From NCBI GenBank assembly GCA_036250225.1, contig JAPZLL010000003.1, positions 372,001 through 436,000 of the forward strand: DNA of 64,000 bases, read 5' to 3'. The translations under genes were made by a program, and so were the position numbers. The stretch's first letter is position 1, and each line of letters begins with the position of its first letter. The stretch is from Cercophora sp. LCS_1. Taxonomy: Eukaryota; Ascomycota; Sordariomycetes; Sordariales; Lasiosphaeriaceae. Positions 34,727 through 46,500 of the stretch are shown here, piece after piece. Under the pieces are notes generated by a model. The model was not told the DNA's origin, did not search any database, and was given only the letters and a program-made list of their open reading frames with translations.

Positions 34727-36216
34727 TTACGACGTAATGAAGCCCTGTCCGGACTCGCTGCTCAGGATGGTCGCGCTGCGGCGCGCGTCGAGGAAAAGGT
34801 CCTCGGCCTCTGCGACGTCCTGCACGTCGATCTGGCTACGACCGTTCACGCGAGCGAGGATGCTATGTTCTTTGTCAGCAAACGACGCAGTTTCAAGAGA
34901 CGTCCGAGAAGAAACATACCTTGAAGGTGACAGGAGCTGGAGGCAATACCGAAGGCTGATGCGGGCTCCATGTTCGGCAATTTTGTCGATAGCGGCCTCT
35001 GCAATCTGCACACCCTCGGTTGCCGCCCGGATCTTGACGATGCGTTTGATCTCGTCTAGGTCATAACGATGTGTGGGAATGATGAGGAGGCGGCTCAGGA
35101 AGTCTGGGGGCATGCCGTGGGCGGCGACCAGATCATCAGCGCCCCGGATGCTGGCCATGCCCCGGTTGGAGGCAAGAACCACAATAGGGGCAATGGGAGA
35201 CTCCAGGGCCTTGTTGAGGTAGGTAAAACACTCAATATCGAGCATGTGTGCCTGGTCCACTTGTCAGCGCAGGCGTCATGCAAAAACCACCAGTCAAACA
35301 AACGTACCTCGTCAATAAAGAGAACGCCGGGGACAAGCTCAGCGACACCCTGGTCGATGTATTTGCTCACCACCTTGTTGATCTCCCCTCGCAGCTTGTC
35401 TGTAATCTCGGTCATTTTGGGCTTCATCAGCTGGCCCATCATCGACATGATATCCTGCCCGCCCTGTGGCCTCGCGTTCGCCACGTCCAGGTCGTGGAGG
35501 GACACATCCTGGACAATCTCCTTCTTCTTGTGCACTTCGCCCTTAGGGATGGGCACGTACTCCTCGGCCTCCAGGTCGAACTCGGTAGCGTAAGCATCGG
35601 ACCGTCCAACACGCTTGCAAGCGCCCGTGTTTGCCTCGATGTAGATGACGTCGCCGACAGCAACCCGCTCCTTCTGGATGGCCTCGTATATGCTGGAATC
35701 AAGCCGCAGCTTCTTTTGTCCCTTGGCGCTCTTCAGACCGATCAACAGCGTGCTGATGGTCTTGCCGTATCCTCCCAGAGGGTTCTCCGCCTCCTCGGGA
35801 GTGAGCTCTGTGACCTCGCCCTCATACACCTCCTTCGTCTCCCGCACTTTGAGGCCAATGGCCCTCCGGAAGTTCTCCATCAACACCTCGGCCTTCTTGA
35901 CTTCTGTAGAGTAGATCTCGCTGCCGGTGATGGGGCAGAAGGGGATGCGGGTTCCGAGCTCCTGGCTGATGGCCAAGGCCAGCGCCGTCTTGCCTGTGCC
36001 TGGACCGCCGACTAGCAACACGCCCCGGCCAGCCATCTTGTGTGCCTTGATGAGATCGACAACGACACCGCATGCCTCGCGCGCCGTGGTCTGGCCGACA
36101 AAGCCGGCGGCTTGCTTCTCTGCGACGCCATTGTTGAGGCCGAGGCCCTTGATGTGCGTGTGCGCCGCTGTGCGGTTGGCGCGATTGTTCCCCTTCACCT
36201 CGCTGATTTGCACCAT
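34727..36216 (-). CDS. RVB1: RuvB-like AAA+ ATPase 1 (Rvb1, pontin)
   Basis: ATP-dependent DNA helicase-like subunit that pairs with Rvb2 in INO80, SWR1, NuA4 and R2TP complexes. Exons are 36216-35308, 35251-34920 and 34862-34727, joining to 458 residues, the normal family length; introns are 56 and 57 bp. Walker A GGPGTGKT is at 70-77 and Walker B LFIDE at 299-303, with the first intron cutting right after the Walker B Glu. The sensor region VLASNRGMASIRGADD and the C-terminal block ARRSATIL are intact. The start MVQISEVKGN is chosen over an upstream open frame (to 36447) that lacks similarity. It assigns to Rvb1 rather than Rvb2 by the segment SHKHIKGLGL-like start (HTHIKGLGLNNG). Confidence 0.96.
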
Positions 36217-36726
36217 ATTTGCTTGCTTGCGCTTTTCGCGGGTTGATCGTGAGTGGTGTAGGGTGTCGGCGCGTGGGTCGGGGAAAGATCGGTGTAGCGG
36301 CGCTGAATTTACGAATTGTCGACTTTTTGCGAGGGGATGGAAGCTCTTGGTCTGGAAGCTCCTAAATTTCGGGACGCGACAGGTAGGTGACGGTGGTCCG
36401 TGCTGTTCACCGAGGTGAGGCCCCCTAAGTTGATGCCAGGAAAACACGGCATCAAAATATCAAAAGCATGCAGAATGTACCTTGGTGTCTCCATCTAAAT
36501 ATTTAAATTATCGCTATTAAGATAATATTTGAATTGCCTTTTGGGTGACCACAACCAATAGCATACTCCACCCCTCGATCAGGTACCTTGTTACTTTCCA
36601 AGTCTCGTCTGCAAGACCGCTATCGTCATAAAACCGTAGCTCCATTAGCTGAGCCGTAGGTGGCTATCCAGCCAGCCTTTTTCCTCGTCGAGGGGCCATT
36701 AAAATTGCCTTAACCCCGCGAGCGCG
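36217..36726. other. promoter of RVB1
   Basis: This lies between the transporter stop and the RVB1 start. An A/T-rich patch occurs at 36493-36535. No gene seen. Confidence 0.45.
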
Positions 36727-38203
36727 CTATCTAACTCTATTCATCCAATCTTCTTCTTCTTCCTCACTATCTTTGTCGTCGTCCCCAAGCATCGGAACAA
36801 CTTCCTCCATTTCCATGTTGACCGGGCTCTGCTCCAAGTCCATCTCTGGCTTTTTCTCGGGCTCCCGCTTCGATAGAACGGCCCATAGAGCGCTCCCAAC
36901 AATAAGCCCGCAACCGACCACGCTAGAAATGCCCATCTCATGCCCAAACACAAACTTATCAAAGCCCGCAGCAAACAACATGTGGGTATATACCATGGCC
37001 GTGGCCCTGTTCGACTTCTCCGAGCCAATTCCAGACGTCATCATGAACTGGAGAAGGAACCCACATATTCCAAGGGAGAGCAGGAGCATCCACTGATACA
37101 ATGAAGCTGGTAGCCCAAACCGAACCTCGGGCTGGCCGATATTGAGCAGCGGAGCAACGAGTAGAACACTCGTACTGACAAACGTCGACCACACCGAGAA
37201 GTAGGTCACGCTTATCAAGGGGTGTGCCCGTTTCCCGATCCACCTGATGGTCGTATATGCGCCTGACGCTCCAACGACTCCAATCATTGCGATGCCGATT
37301 CCCTTGAGGCGCTGTTCGGGGGTTGGTTCGTCTCCCGCATGTGGCATCGTCGTCGTTCCGTTGCCGTGTGCCTCAGGAGGCCCAACAGTTGCATCGCCAC
37401 TCGCGCCGCCAAATAGCGATGCTGGTCTCGCGATCAAAACAACCCCGACCAAGGCGAGAAACGCTGCGATTTGTTCTTTACCGGTGTAGGGGGTCTTGAG
37501 GATCAAATGGCAGATATACCCAGCGGCCGCCGGGGCAAGAAATGTGATGACGGTTGCCTCAGCCAACGGGAGATACATCATCGACCACCTGACGAATGTT
37601 AGCTACGTCGACATGAAGGTATCACCGATGTTCTTACCACATCCCATATATGCCGAAGAATCCTGTGAGCCCTCTTGCCACAAGCAAAACTCTCACTTCC
37701 TTGGGTCCAAATGGGAACTGCGGCACCTTGGTGTAATACATATAGGCAACAGAACAGACAGTAGTGATACTCATCCGCGCAAAGAGAATCTGAAAAGGGT
37801 GCATGCCGTCCCCGTCAGTTTCCAGAAGCCTTGCCGACAGGTTCATGAGGGCCCCGAATAGTTGAGAGACAGCAACGAGGATTACAGCCCGGTTCTTGGT
37901 CCAAAATCGAGACAACATCCGTGACCGCGAAGACTCTGGCTTCTTACTTGTCCGGAGTGGGGGAGGGGGAGGAGGAGGAGCCCTGCGCCCGGTGGGCAAT
38001 CGTTGGCCGGAAAAGGGGCTCACTGAGCGAGATCGAAGTCCGGTTGGAATTACCAATGACGTCCCAGTGGTTTTCCTCCCTCCCATTCCCTCGACCGAGG
38101 ACAGGTGATCGACGATATCTTCATCATCGCTGTCATCACTCAACGTCTTTAGCCCCGACCTTTGCGGTGTCGCTAACAGGTTCAACTGGTCATGGTGAGG
38201 CAT
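36727..38203 (-). CDS. EamA-type drug/metabolite transporter family protein
   Basis: Predicted multi-pass membrane protein of the DMT superfamily; the substrate is unknown. Exon 1 is 38203-37638 and exon 2 is 37588-36727, giving 475 residues with one 49-bp intron after GIYGM. A cytosolic N-terminus of about 105 residues includes a poly-Pro run. Two EamA repeats follow: the first from about 105 (VSQLFGALMNLSARLLE, then GLTGFFGIYGMWWSMMYLP and LAEATVITFLAPAAAGYI), the second from about 285 (GIAMIGVVGASGAYTTIRWIG to the last helix near VVGCGLIVGSALWAVL). The tail is acidic (DDDKDSEEEEEDW). About ten helices are expected. Similar proteins include nucleotide-sugar and solute transporters. Confidence 0.88.
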
Positions 38204-39577
38204 GCTTGAAATTATGACGCGGCAGAATTTGCCTAAGGGGAACGCGAAAGCCGAAAAGATAGCGGTAAGACCATTGAAATGGTGATGACTTCAGGTTCCG
38301 ACAGCTGAGTCACAGCATATAAGTCAACCTGAAAGGGATGTCAAGACGATCTGGAAAGCAAAAATGTTTGCAACGAAATAGAAGAAGTAGCTTAAGAAGA
38401 AAGATCAAAATGACTTAATCAATCAGCAGAAACTTTCGCACATGAAAAGAGAGGGGAAACCTTCTTATCCCCGGGCGCCCGATGGCGTTGGCGGAAGCAG
38501 TGACGCATCGGGCCGGGGCCACACCTAATGCCGTTATGGATGGGAGCCCACCCATCCCCCGTGGCGGAGAACCTTGTTCGGCCACTCAGATGATTATGAT
38601 CAAGAGAGTCTCGATGTCTGCTTCCCAACCTTGCAACCCAATCCGTAAAGTTTGAACATTCGGGTTCCATGTTTCCACGTTCGAGCGAGACGCCGATGTC
38701 GCAGGTCCGAAAGCAAGAGAGAGAAAGTGATACAAGAATACTCAGCGGGGAAGCTCCCGGAGCTTATGCAATAGGTCATCACCAAAGAAACCTGGGTGAT
38801 GACGCCCTATTCCTGACCAGGGAGGAGGTTGGTTGGTTGACAAGGGAGTTTGGGGCAGTTCGGTGGAGTGGGTGTTGATGCAGTGTTAGCGCCGCAGGAG
38901 AATCCCCCATCATGTGAGCGGTTCCCCAATCCAGGAGGCTCACTGTAACTTGTCGGAAGATGCCCCTGCCCATCTCTCGAACCGATAGAAAAGAGACCGA
39001 TGGCGCTTCCAGAGGGTGCGGCATCCGAGCATGGTGAAGGACGGGAAGGAAGCGGGGGGTTTGGTGACCGCAGAAACGCTGGGATCGGAACAAAATATCC
39101 GAGAGCGCGTGCCAAAGCATGAAGTTCAGGTATAAACGCCCCTCATTAAAAATGGTGCCTACCTACAATCCCTAGGTGTAATTTGAAAAAAATTAGCGCA
39201 TCTACAAGCTCATCATCAGCCCGTTGCATTTGGCCCGGGAATCCGCACAGAAGCCGCCGAGCAGAGCGGACAACTGCAATGCATGGCCTGGAGAGTGGTT
39301 GGATTTTTTGTCGCCGACTTTCGAGGCATCACCGGACCCCTCTCCCCATTTGCCAAAGGTTGCCTTACCTCCTAAGGTAGCGCCTTGGATTTTCTGAGGC
39401 TGCGGCTGAGCTTGGCAGCTAGAAGTCGCCCGGTGTGATTCATCGCACACGATATCATTGCAACTCGGGTCCCGCACCAACGAACATGTTCTGGTATCAT
39501 TGACCTACCTTTTCCGCCTCTCGTGATTTTGGATCTGGTTATGAGATTATCAACACCAAGATTTCGCCAACGCCAAA
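38204..39577. other. divergent promoter region
   Basis: This lies between the transporter (minus) and the macrodomain gene (plus). No convincing gene; open frames are short and overlapping. Confidence 0.45.
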
Positions 39578-40420
39578 ATGAGCAGCGCCAAAGGAAAAGG
39601 CAAGGCCGTATCGGGCGGACAACCTCAGTTTAAACAAACCAAGCTTTCCTTTGGATCAGCATTTCAGGCCTCCACGGACAAGCAGAGAAAGAGAGCCAAG
39701 GTTTCGCAGAACGAAGACAAGAGCGAGGCCCGAGGGAGCAACATATCACCCGAGGATACCCCTAGGCAAGAGGACTCAGCAGCACAACCGACAGCATCAG
39801 AACCTGAGATCCCACAGGTTGCCACACCCCAAACAGCCCCGAAAGCCGCGGTATCTCCTGCTACCAGCAACCCAGGCGCGCAAGTATCATCCCGCCAAAT
39901 CATCATCAAGGAGAAGGTAGGCGACCTCTTCGCAGCCCCTCCAAACGCGGTTCTTATACACGCCTGTAACGCGATTGGTTCATGGGGCGGCGGGATTGCT
40001 GCCGCCTTTCGCCAACGATATCCGGATGCCTTTCGGATCTACAACGCTCATTGCAAGCGGTCTCTGCCACAGCGGTTGATAGGGTCAGCCTTATTAATTG
40101 CTCCCCGTGATGGGGCGAGGAGGCAACATTACATAGGCTGCCTCTTCACCAGCAAGCGTTTTGGCAAGGCAAAGGACTCGCCGGAGCAGATTCTAGAAGC
40201 CACAGGTCCGGCTGTAAGAGATTTGCTGAGGCAGATTGCCGCGGAGATGGGTCGCGGAAATACGATTGGGGAAATCAGGATGTGCCACATCAACTCTGGG
40301 TTGTTTGCCGTCCCGTGGAGACATAGCAAGCAGGTCATCGAGGGACTGGAGCTGGAGGAAGATGAGAGGGCCCCTGTTGATGGTCAGCTGGAGATCATTG
40401 CGTACTCTCCCGAGGACTAG
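39578..40420 (+). CDS. POA1: macrodomain ADP-ribose 1''-phosphate phosphatase, POA1-like
   Basis: Likely removes the 1''-phosphate from ADP-ribose 1''-phosphate, a by-product of tRNA splicing, and may act on ADP-ribosylated substrates. It is a single exon of 280 residues. The macrodomain fills about 106-278, with the ligand loop HACNAIGSWGGGIAAAF (128-144), KRFGKAKDSPEQIL, and the catalytic-side segment INSGLFAVPW. The N-terminal 105 residues are disordered, basic then Pro/Ala/Thr-rich, and begin with KGKGK followed by QTKLSFG (20-26), which resembles a short PCNA-interaction-like motif. Yeast Poa1 (177 residues) lacks such an extension. The gene converges on TAF13, with 235 bp between the stops. 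Confidence 0.9.
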   Translation: MSSAKGKGKAVSGGQPQFKQTKLSFGSAFQASTDKQRKRAKVSQNEDKSEARGSNISPEDTPRQEDSAAQPTASEPEIPQVATPQTAPKAAVSPATSNPGAQVSSRQIIIKEKVGDLFAAPPNAVLIHACNAIGSWGGGIAAAFRQRYPDAFRIYNAHCKRSLPQRLIGSALLIAPRDGARRQHYIGCLFTSKRFGKAKDSPEQILEATGPAVRDLLRQIAAEMGRGNTIGEIRMCHINSGLFAVPWRHSKQVIEGLELEEDERAPVDGQLEIIAYSPED

Positions 40421-40655
40421 ATGGTCAACATAAGGGGGGGATTGGACGTATGATCATGTTGGATTCCACAAGAGCTGAGATTGACAGCTAAAGCGCACAT
40501 CCGTAGCCATTCTTGCTGTGAATTAAGCCTTTGGTCCCTCATATTTACCGCCTACTATGCTGTTGTCCCGTCTAAGCGCCATTCTGATACAATCCCAAGC
40601 AAAACGCCAAACTCCGCGCTGTAGTGGCCCAAATTCCGAAAGTCAAAGCCCGGGT

Positions 40656-41211
40656 TTACCTCCTCTTTGGTGCTGTTCCAACGTCGGCGTCCACCTCTGC
40701 GTCATCGTCACCCTCATCCAAGTCTTCCTCGCCCACCATTTGTCTCGTCCGCTTGGTTCCTCTCGCTTCGGCTTTCTCGGCTGCCTTCTCGGCCTGCTTC
40801 TCCTCGCGGTCCGCATCTTTCATGAACTGGTCCTCGATATTGAAATTCTTGCGTGCAGCTTCAATCTCCTTCTTCTTCTCGAATACCTCCTGGATCTTGC
40901 CCATAAAACGCGGGTTTCTGCGCATAGCAAATTCAAAGTCCTCAAATTTGACTTTTTGTCTTCCCGCGTGATGGGCTGCGCGAGTGGCCTCGAAGCTCAC
41001 TCCTTGGATGAAGTCGGTCACGATCTCGTCGAGGACACGAACCGTGTCGGGAAGGGGAGCTTTGACGTCACCATGGCCGTACAAAATCTGTGCGACTGGG
41101 GAATGGTCAGGGGATTGCCATCTAGGCTGTGGGGAGAGTGGGGAGCGTACGCTCATTGTGGTTGAAGTTCATCTTGCCGACATTTTTGCCGGCGCGCGCA
41201 CGAGGCTCCAT
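40656..41211 (-). CDS. TAF13: TFIID subunit TAF13
   Basis: Histone-fold subunit of the general transcription factor TFIID, pairing with TAF11. Exon 1 is 41211-41151 and exon 2 is 41095-40656, with a 55-bp intron, giving 166 residues. The spliced junction reads NHNELAQILYGHGD, matching the family. The histone fold spans about 18-95 and includes TVRVLDEIVTDFIQGV and KVKFEDFEFAMRRNP. A charged Lys/Glu-rich C-terminal tail follows (about 100-166, ending TAPKRR). An open frame starting after the intron is an artefact of ignoring exon 1. It shares a 482-bp promoter with the Kish gene. Confidence 0.93.
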
Positions 41212-41693
41212 CTTTGCGGTTTCTGATTAGGATCTTTTTGGTCGCGATTGACGGACTGTCGTCGTGTTCGGGTAGGAGGTTGACGGCTATATCGCGGCGT
41301 AGTAGTGGCGCAGGTAGATCTCGGTGAGTTGACCGCGAAGAGGATGGCTGAGGGAATGGGAAGAATCGCTGGCGTTGTTGCGAGAAGTTCAAGGTCAAAG
41401 TCACAACGGCCGTCGCTGCCCCCCCCCCCCCACATCCCACAACTCTCAGTTCCAGCCGCATTTGTCTTGGCATCCCCACACGCACGCCTCACTAAGCCGC
41501 TTTTGATAGGCTCGGGTCAGGGGTTTGGGGAAAAGGACAAAGTGATTTTCCCAAGAAGCTCTGACACCCTGTCCAGTCCACTTTGGAGCCAGAAACACCA
41601 CGCGTGCCGTTTGTTTCGAGACCGAGATATTTCAACTTGCGACTTTCGCTACCACGCCCAGCACACTCGTTATCGATACGCACCGCTCTCACA
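41212..41693. promoter_or_regulatory. bidirectional promoter of TAF13 and KISH
   Basis: A compact 482-bp interval between divergent start codons. It contains a run of 13 C at 41419-41431 (a G-run on the TAF13 strand, about 210 bp before its start). I recognise no specific factor site. Confidence 0.5.
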
Positions 41694-42165
41694 ATGGTAC
41701 GTCAGGATTCAACATGTTCAATATGGACGATTCTTTTGGCAAATTCCCAGCGCCGAAACCTGGCGCGGTGTCATTGCGCAAACGTCATCGACAGGTCTTC
41801 CATGCCACTGAAAGCTAACGCGCTCCCTTTTACAGTCCGCGATCTTCAACTTCCAGAGCCTCTTGCTCTGCATTCTCCTCCTCATATGCACCTCTACATA
41901 CATCCACGACATGATCCCCAAGTTCCTCGACAACCACAAGGATGGGTACGTCTCTGACTGTGCCGCGCCCAACTTCCGACACTAACGGTTCCGCCACGAC
42001 AGATTTCTTGGTGTCTTCTGGAAGGCTGCAAGGATAGGGGAGAGGTTGTCTCCATACATAAGTATATGTTGCGTCTTCATGGCGGTAAGACCCAGCCCGG
42101 GCATGGTCCAGTCCAGCGAATGCAAAGGCTAACAACGACAGCTCTCCATGTTCCTCGGCAACTGA
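41694..42165 (+). CDS. ksh1: Kish/TMEM167 secretory-pathway protein
   Basis: Small Golgi membrane protein needed in the early secretory pathway. Four exons: 41694-41696, 41836-41945, 42003-42084 and 42142-42165, joining to 72 residues with introns of 139, 57 and 57 bp. Exon 1 codes only for the start Met: ATG is followed at once by the donor GTACGT. The spliced protein begins MSAIFNFQSLL, has a signal-anchor helix (about 9-25), the conserved FWKAARIGERLSPYIS, and a second helix ending MFLGN. Length and motifs match Kish-A (72 residues). No single exon is long enough to be noticed as an open frame, so automatic annotation could easily miss it. It is divergent from TAF13. Confidence 0.93.
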
Positions 42166-43573
42166 GGCCGTGCTAGCGCCATACTCACACCTTGCTGTTC
42201 GTATATCTAGTTTTGTCAGTCATGCAGGTGGGACATTTGGAGTTTTGGGTATCACTATCAGCGGTTTTGGGGAACACACCTCGGCGTCAATACGGGGTCA
42301 TTTAGGGAGGCAACATGGCTCAATAGGCGATGTCGAACGAATAATGAGATGGGCTTTGAACTCGGCAGCCGATCATTACCCTACCTTTGCCCACACGTTT
42401 GAGCCAAGAGAACCAACCATATCCGAAGCTACTGCCGAGAGGTGGTTCACAGCTGCCCTTCAGCGCCTTATACCCCAGATTCCGATTGTTCCCCCGACGG
42501 TTCCACGACGGGCCACACAGCAGGATCGTCTTCGGTGTGACGGAATCCCAAAGTCCCATCCCCATCAACCGCTGGCGGATAAGGCTCAACATAACGACAT
42601 GGCGGACGGGTAGGTGTCGCCCCGGTGACACCAGCAGTTACGCTTGTCTGCCACCGGCCTTGATTGGGTTTTGATCGATTGGAGGATAAGGGCTCAAGAA
42701 CGACGTGGTGATTACATGCATGCAATCGACGCCCTCTGCACCAGTTGGTCTTGTGATTGTTGGGCCGAGTGCGAGTGGGCTCGGTGGACGGACGCTTCCA
42801 TGGTCTGATATCGATGATCAATGGCGATTGGAATGTCAGATAATGCAGCGAGGCCGCACAAGTGAAGCCACGGTTTGCTTGCGGCTCGGTCGCCTCTGGA
42901 AATCCAGCGTCGATTATAATTCAGCAAGACATTTGTGGTATTGTTACTGTTCCAATGCCACAAACATGTGCGATGGCATTGATCTATCATTGCAGAAAAC
43001 AAGAGATGCTTCGCTAGATACAAACCGACCTCGAGCAGCTATCCGAGGCTCACAACCCACCCGGAGCGATTCTCCCGGGACTGTCACAACCGCCAACTTT
43101 TCGTGTCTCGTGTGCATGAGATAAGGCTAACACAATGCAGTGACGACGGCCAAAAGCGAGAAGCGATCGTCAAAACGAGGCGCGCTCCCCGCTATCTGAT
43201 CACGGATCTCATCTCGGCGGGACTGGCCCTTGGCAAACCCAAAGATTGGAGGGCAGATCACACGACGAGGCTAGTGAATAGTGCCGTATTATTGAGCGAG
43301 AGAAAATCAAAGAGAATGAGGCGTGATCACCACCAGGCGGCTAGCCGTCCGCCATACAGTGCCATCCTTTCGACGACCCCTGATGATGTTCCCTTACCTC
43401 GGGACTACGAAAGTAGTGTGTACCTACATACCTTGCTGGTCTTTGCGCGGTAGCCGGATGTTGGATGTTCCACTAAGCTAGTTATTGCTCGCGCACTCAC
43501 CTTTTGCAACACCGGGTGACAATCAATTTGGCATCGCCTTGCGTCCGAGCGGGCGTCATCGCCATCATGTTGT

Positions 43574-43596
43574 GGGGTGGGATGGGATGGGATGGG
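43574..43596 (+). repeat. G-quadruplex-type G-tract array
   Basis: Five runs of at least three G (43574-43577, 43579-43581, 43584-43586, 43589-43591, 43594-43596) are separated by 1-2 nt, built from a GGGAT repeat. It fits the usual G-quadruplex pattern with very short loops. Confidence 0.75.
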
Positions 43597-46500
43597 ACGG
43601 TGGACAAACCAACAGCTCGTTGGACCGGGTCCTAGCTGAGCGACGAAACTCCAAAACAAACCCGAAGCAAGGGCAGGCAAGGTGAACAGACAGAATAAGG
43701 GGTTTACCAGGCTCGCTTTTCTCACTCTCTCTTTTCAGCTGGAGCCCCCAGGTGGAGTAAGCGCACGCGCTGAACAAAAACCCCCGGGGCTCTAATTTCA
43801 TGCGGTTTCGTCTAGAAGGGTAGAAGGTCGGCCGACTCTTTCTTGATCCTCGCGGGACTTCGCGGGATTCCTTTGCGAAGCTTCTTCGCTCCCACTCACA
43901 CGAGACACAGCTTGAGCTCCGGCAAGCGCTCCAGCCGGAGCACCCTACAGCTTCGGGATGATGCAATGCAGCCGCACGTCCTTTTGCCAAAAAAAAAAAA
44001 AAAGAAAGAAAAAAGAAAACCGGGATGCAAGAATGCCTCCCTTTCCCTCTCCCAAGCGCCCCCCTCGAGCCCGAGCGCTACGGGAGACCGTGCTCGGGTG
44101 CCCAAATCCAGAAATCAGGTCGCGGGATCCCCGCCTTCGTCGCATCTCAGCATCGCTGGACGTGCGCCTCGCCTGCCTGCAGTTTCCCCTCCCCGCTTTG
44201 TTGGGTTTACTGTTCTGTGCTGTGCTGCGCTGCGCTGCTTGGATGTGAGAGAGAGAGGGGGAGAGAGGGGAGACAAGACCAGCAGGGGTTAGGTAACGGG
44301 GAAAGGGAGGAGGGGGTGAGGTGAGTGAGTGGTGTGTCTATCTGTCCAGGGCTGCTGCTGGCGAGGGCAAGACCCGAACGTTGCGTTGCTTGCTGCCCTG
44401 CCAGCTCTGATCCGCGACAATTCGCTTGCATGGACAGACAGGACAGACAGCATGGACAGCAGCATGCGAAGGAGGGGGCGCGTGGCAGACGATGGGGTGG
44501 GGATGTAAAGGTGTCATTGCTTTAAAGAGACGAGAAATTGACGATGTATTCTCATTGTTTGGCTCGGCAAGTGCAGCGTTTAATCATACAAGTCAAGTCC
44601 CATTTGAACCTGATTGCAAAGAGAAAATAAAAACATGGCTCAGCGTCTTCTATATTTGTATGTAGGTGTTCATGCCCTGTTCGAACCCAAGATTCGAGAG
44701 AATTTGGCTGACAGGTTTGGAGGGCTAGTGGGAGGAGACCAGTCACGGGCAGGAGATCGACATGAAACAGTTGTGTGTTTATTTGGCCGGCCGGGATGGC
44801 CGTGGATGGCGCCGATTCGGGGGCACAGCACGGCCGCTGGATCCAGCATTCAAACATGACGTGAGTCGTGGTCGGTCTGGGTTGGGCTGTGCGTGCTGTC
44901 GTTGCCGTGCGTGCACAAAAAAAAAAAAGGAAACAACAAGTCGAAAGCGGGTTTGGGATGTGACAGTCAAACATGAGACGTCGCATTGGGTGGGCTTGCA
45001 AGTCGGGGGTGGCACGTTGTGTTGAGCACGACAGCGGCGGACGGCGGAATGTCTGCCGCGAGAGAAAAAACCCCCCGCATCCTATCTTCGGGAGTTGCAA
45101 AAAAGGGGACTGGGAAACGAAGAATGGCTCAAAATCCTTTAGTTTGTTTGTGGCAGGGCGAACGGCCGAGGTCCAACAACCAGTCCCAAGCAAAAAGGGG
45201 CAGATCGAGATTGCCGGAACGGCTAAGAGAGGACCGGCGGCATCGGGCCGGAATTGTCAATCGGCGACAGTCCAAAGTGCATGTTTGGGCGCAACCTCGA
45301 GTCATCGAGGGGAACTCCTGAAAATCCCCATGCAGCAGCATGTTGCGTGTTAACATGGGACCAGCCCTCCGAGGGGTGTGCGCGAAGCGGTTTCCGGCAT
45401 CGTCCTCTGCGGATTCGAGATGCTGTGTCCCGCCTGTGGTTTAGGTTTCGCTGCTTCCCACCTCGCCTTGCACCGGAGCAAAACGTGGTCACCCTTGGCA
45501 CCCACGAAGACGAGTCCGCCGGAGGGCCTGAGATGCAAAGCAGTGCACATCCTTAGGCGTTTTTGCCATCGGCCCCACGTCTTCAGCTACTCCTTTCCGT
45601 GAGGACGCAGTCGGGTTTTGCCCAGCCGCCGTGGGATGAGTCGTGGGGCGAGCAAAAACTTGGAGTATGAGAGTGAAGGGCCTGACCTAAGGTACACCTA
45701 CTGTGCCAAGTCATCACTTGTAAGCCTCGGACTACGTCTGGGTGAAAAAAAATCTTGGTGCCGGATACATATGCCTTCTAGAAACGTCATGGGTGTTTCG
45801 GCGCTGCAATGTCATGCCAGAGCAGTGGATGCCGAGGCTCCAACACCCACCTGAGCCGGAACCGCTGCGAAACAACAAACGAATTGGCTGGAAACATCTG
45901 TTGAAGATGCCCGCTGCGCTGTGTCGTCATGGCGTCGGCTCCGAACCGTGCATGGTGAGGTCTCCGGCCGCGATCGGTTCGGAGGCGTTAGTCAGCTCGG
46001 CATTGAGCCCGTCTGCCGTCGAGGTCTGTCCCGGACGTCCCGAGAAAGCTGTAAAAGGCACCGAAAACAGCAAGTGTAATTTGAGTCCCGCGCCATCGAA
46101 TATGAGGGCAGTCTCGTGACTCCAGCCGTTTTCCATCCCTCCGGCAGCTGCCAAGTCCCAAGCAGGCGGGGCCGAGTCGATGGGACAGGCTCTCCCCTGC
46201 GAGGCAGGCTGCTGGGCGTACCTCGTACTGCATGTATCGTGACCTCGGCTAGTCGCCACTGTTGTGTTGCTGCAGACCAGAGAAATGGGTGTGGATGCCA
46301 GCGGAGCTTTAGAATCAGGACGCGCAGTCAGGTAAGTGTCTAGGGGGCGGTAAGGATTGATCAAGAGTCACGAAACGGGAAAGGGGCAGGACTGGTTGCG
46401 ACACTGGGCGAGTCGGCCACATGGTCGATGCTGGGATTATGACGGCTCCCGCCTGTTTGGCAATGGGAACCTCATCAGTTCGGTTCGCAAAGACAGGGTG

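Noticed and set aside
42170..42613. 147-codon plus-strand frame just after the Kish stop
   Set aside because: It begins 5 bp after the Kish stop in the likely 3' UTR, shows no domain and has no splice partners.
44680..44705. GTTCGAAC-like sequence suggesting a tRNA T-arm
   Set aside because: The flanking bases do not pair into a T-stem and no D- or anticodon arm is found at the right spacing.
44552..45193. 213-codon minus-strand frame in the gene-free stretch
   Set aside because: Composition is Cys/Pro/Thr-rich and random-looking, it includes translated homopolymers, and competing frames are equally long.
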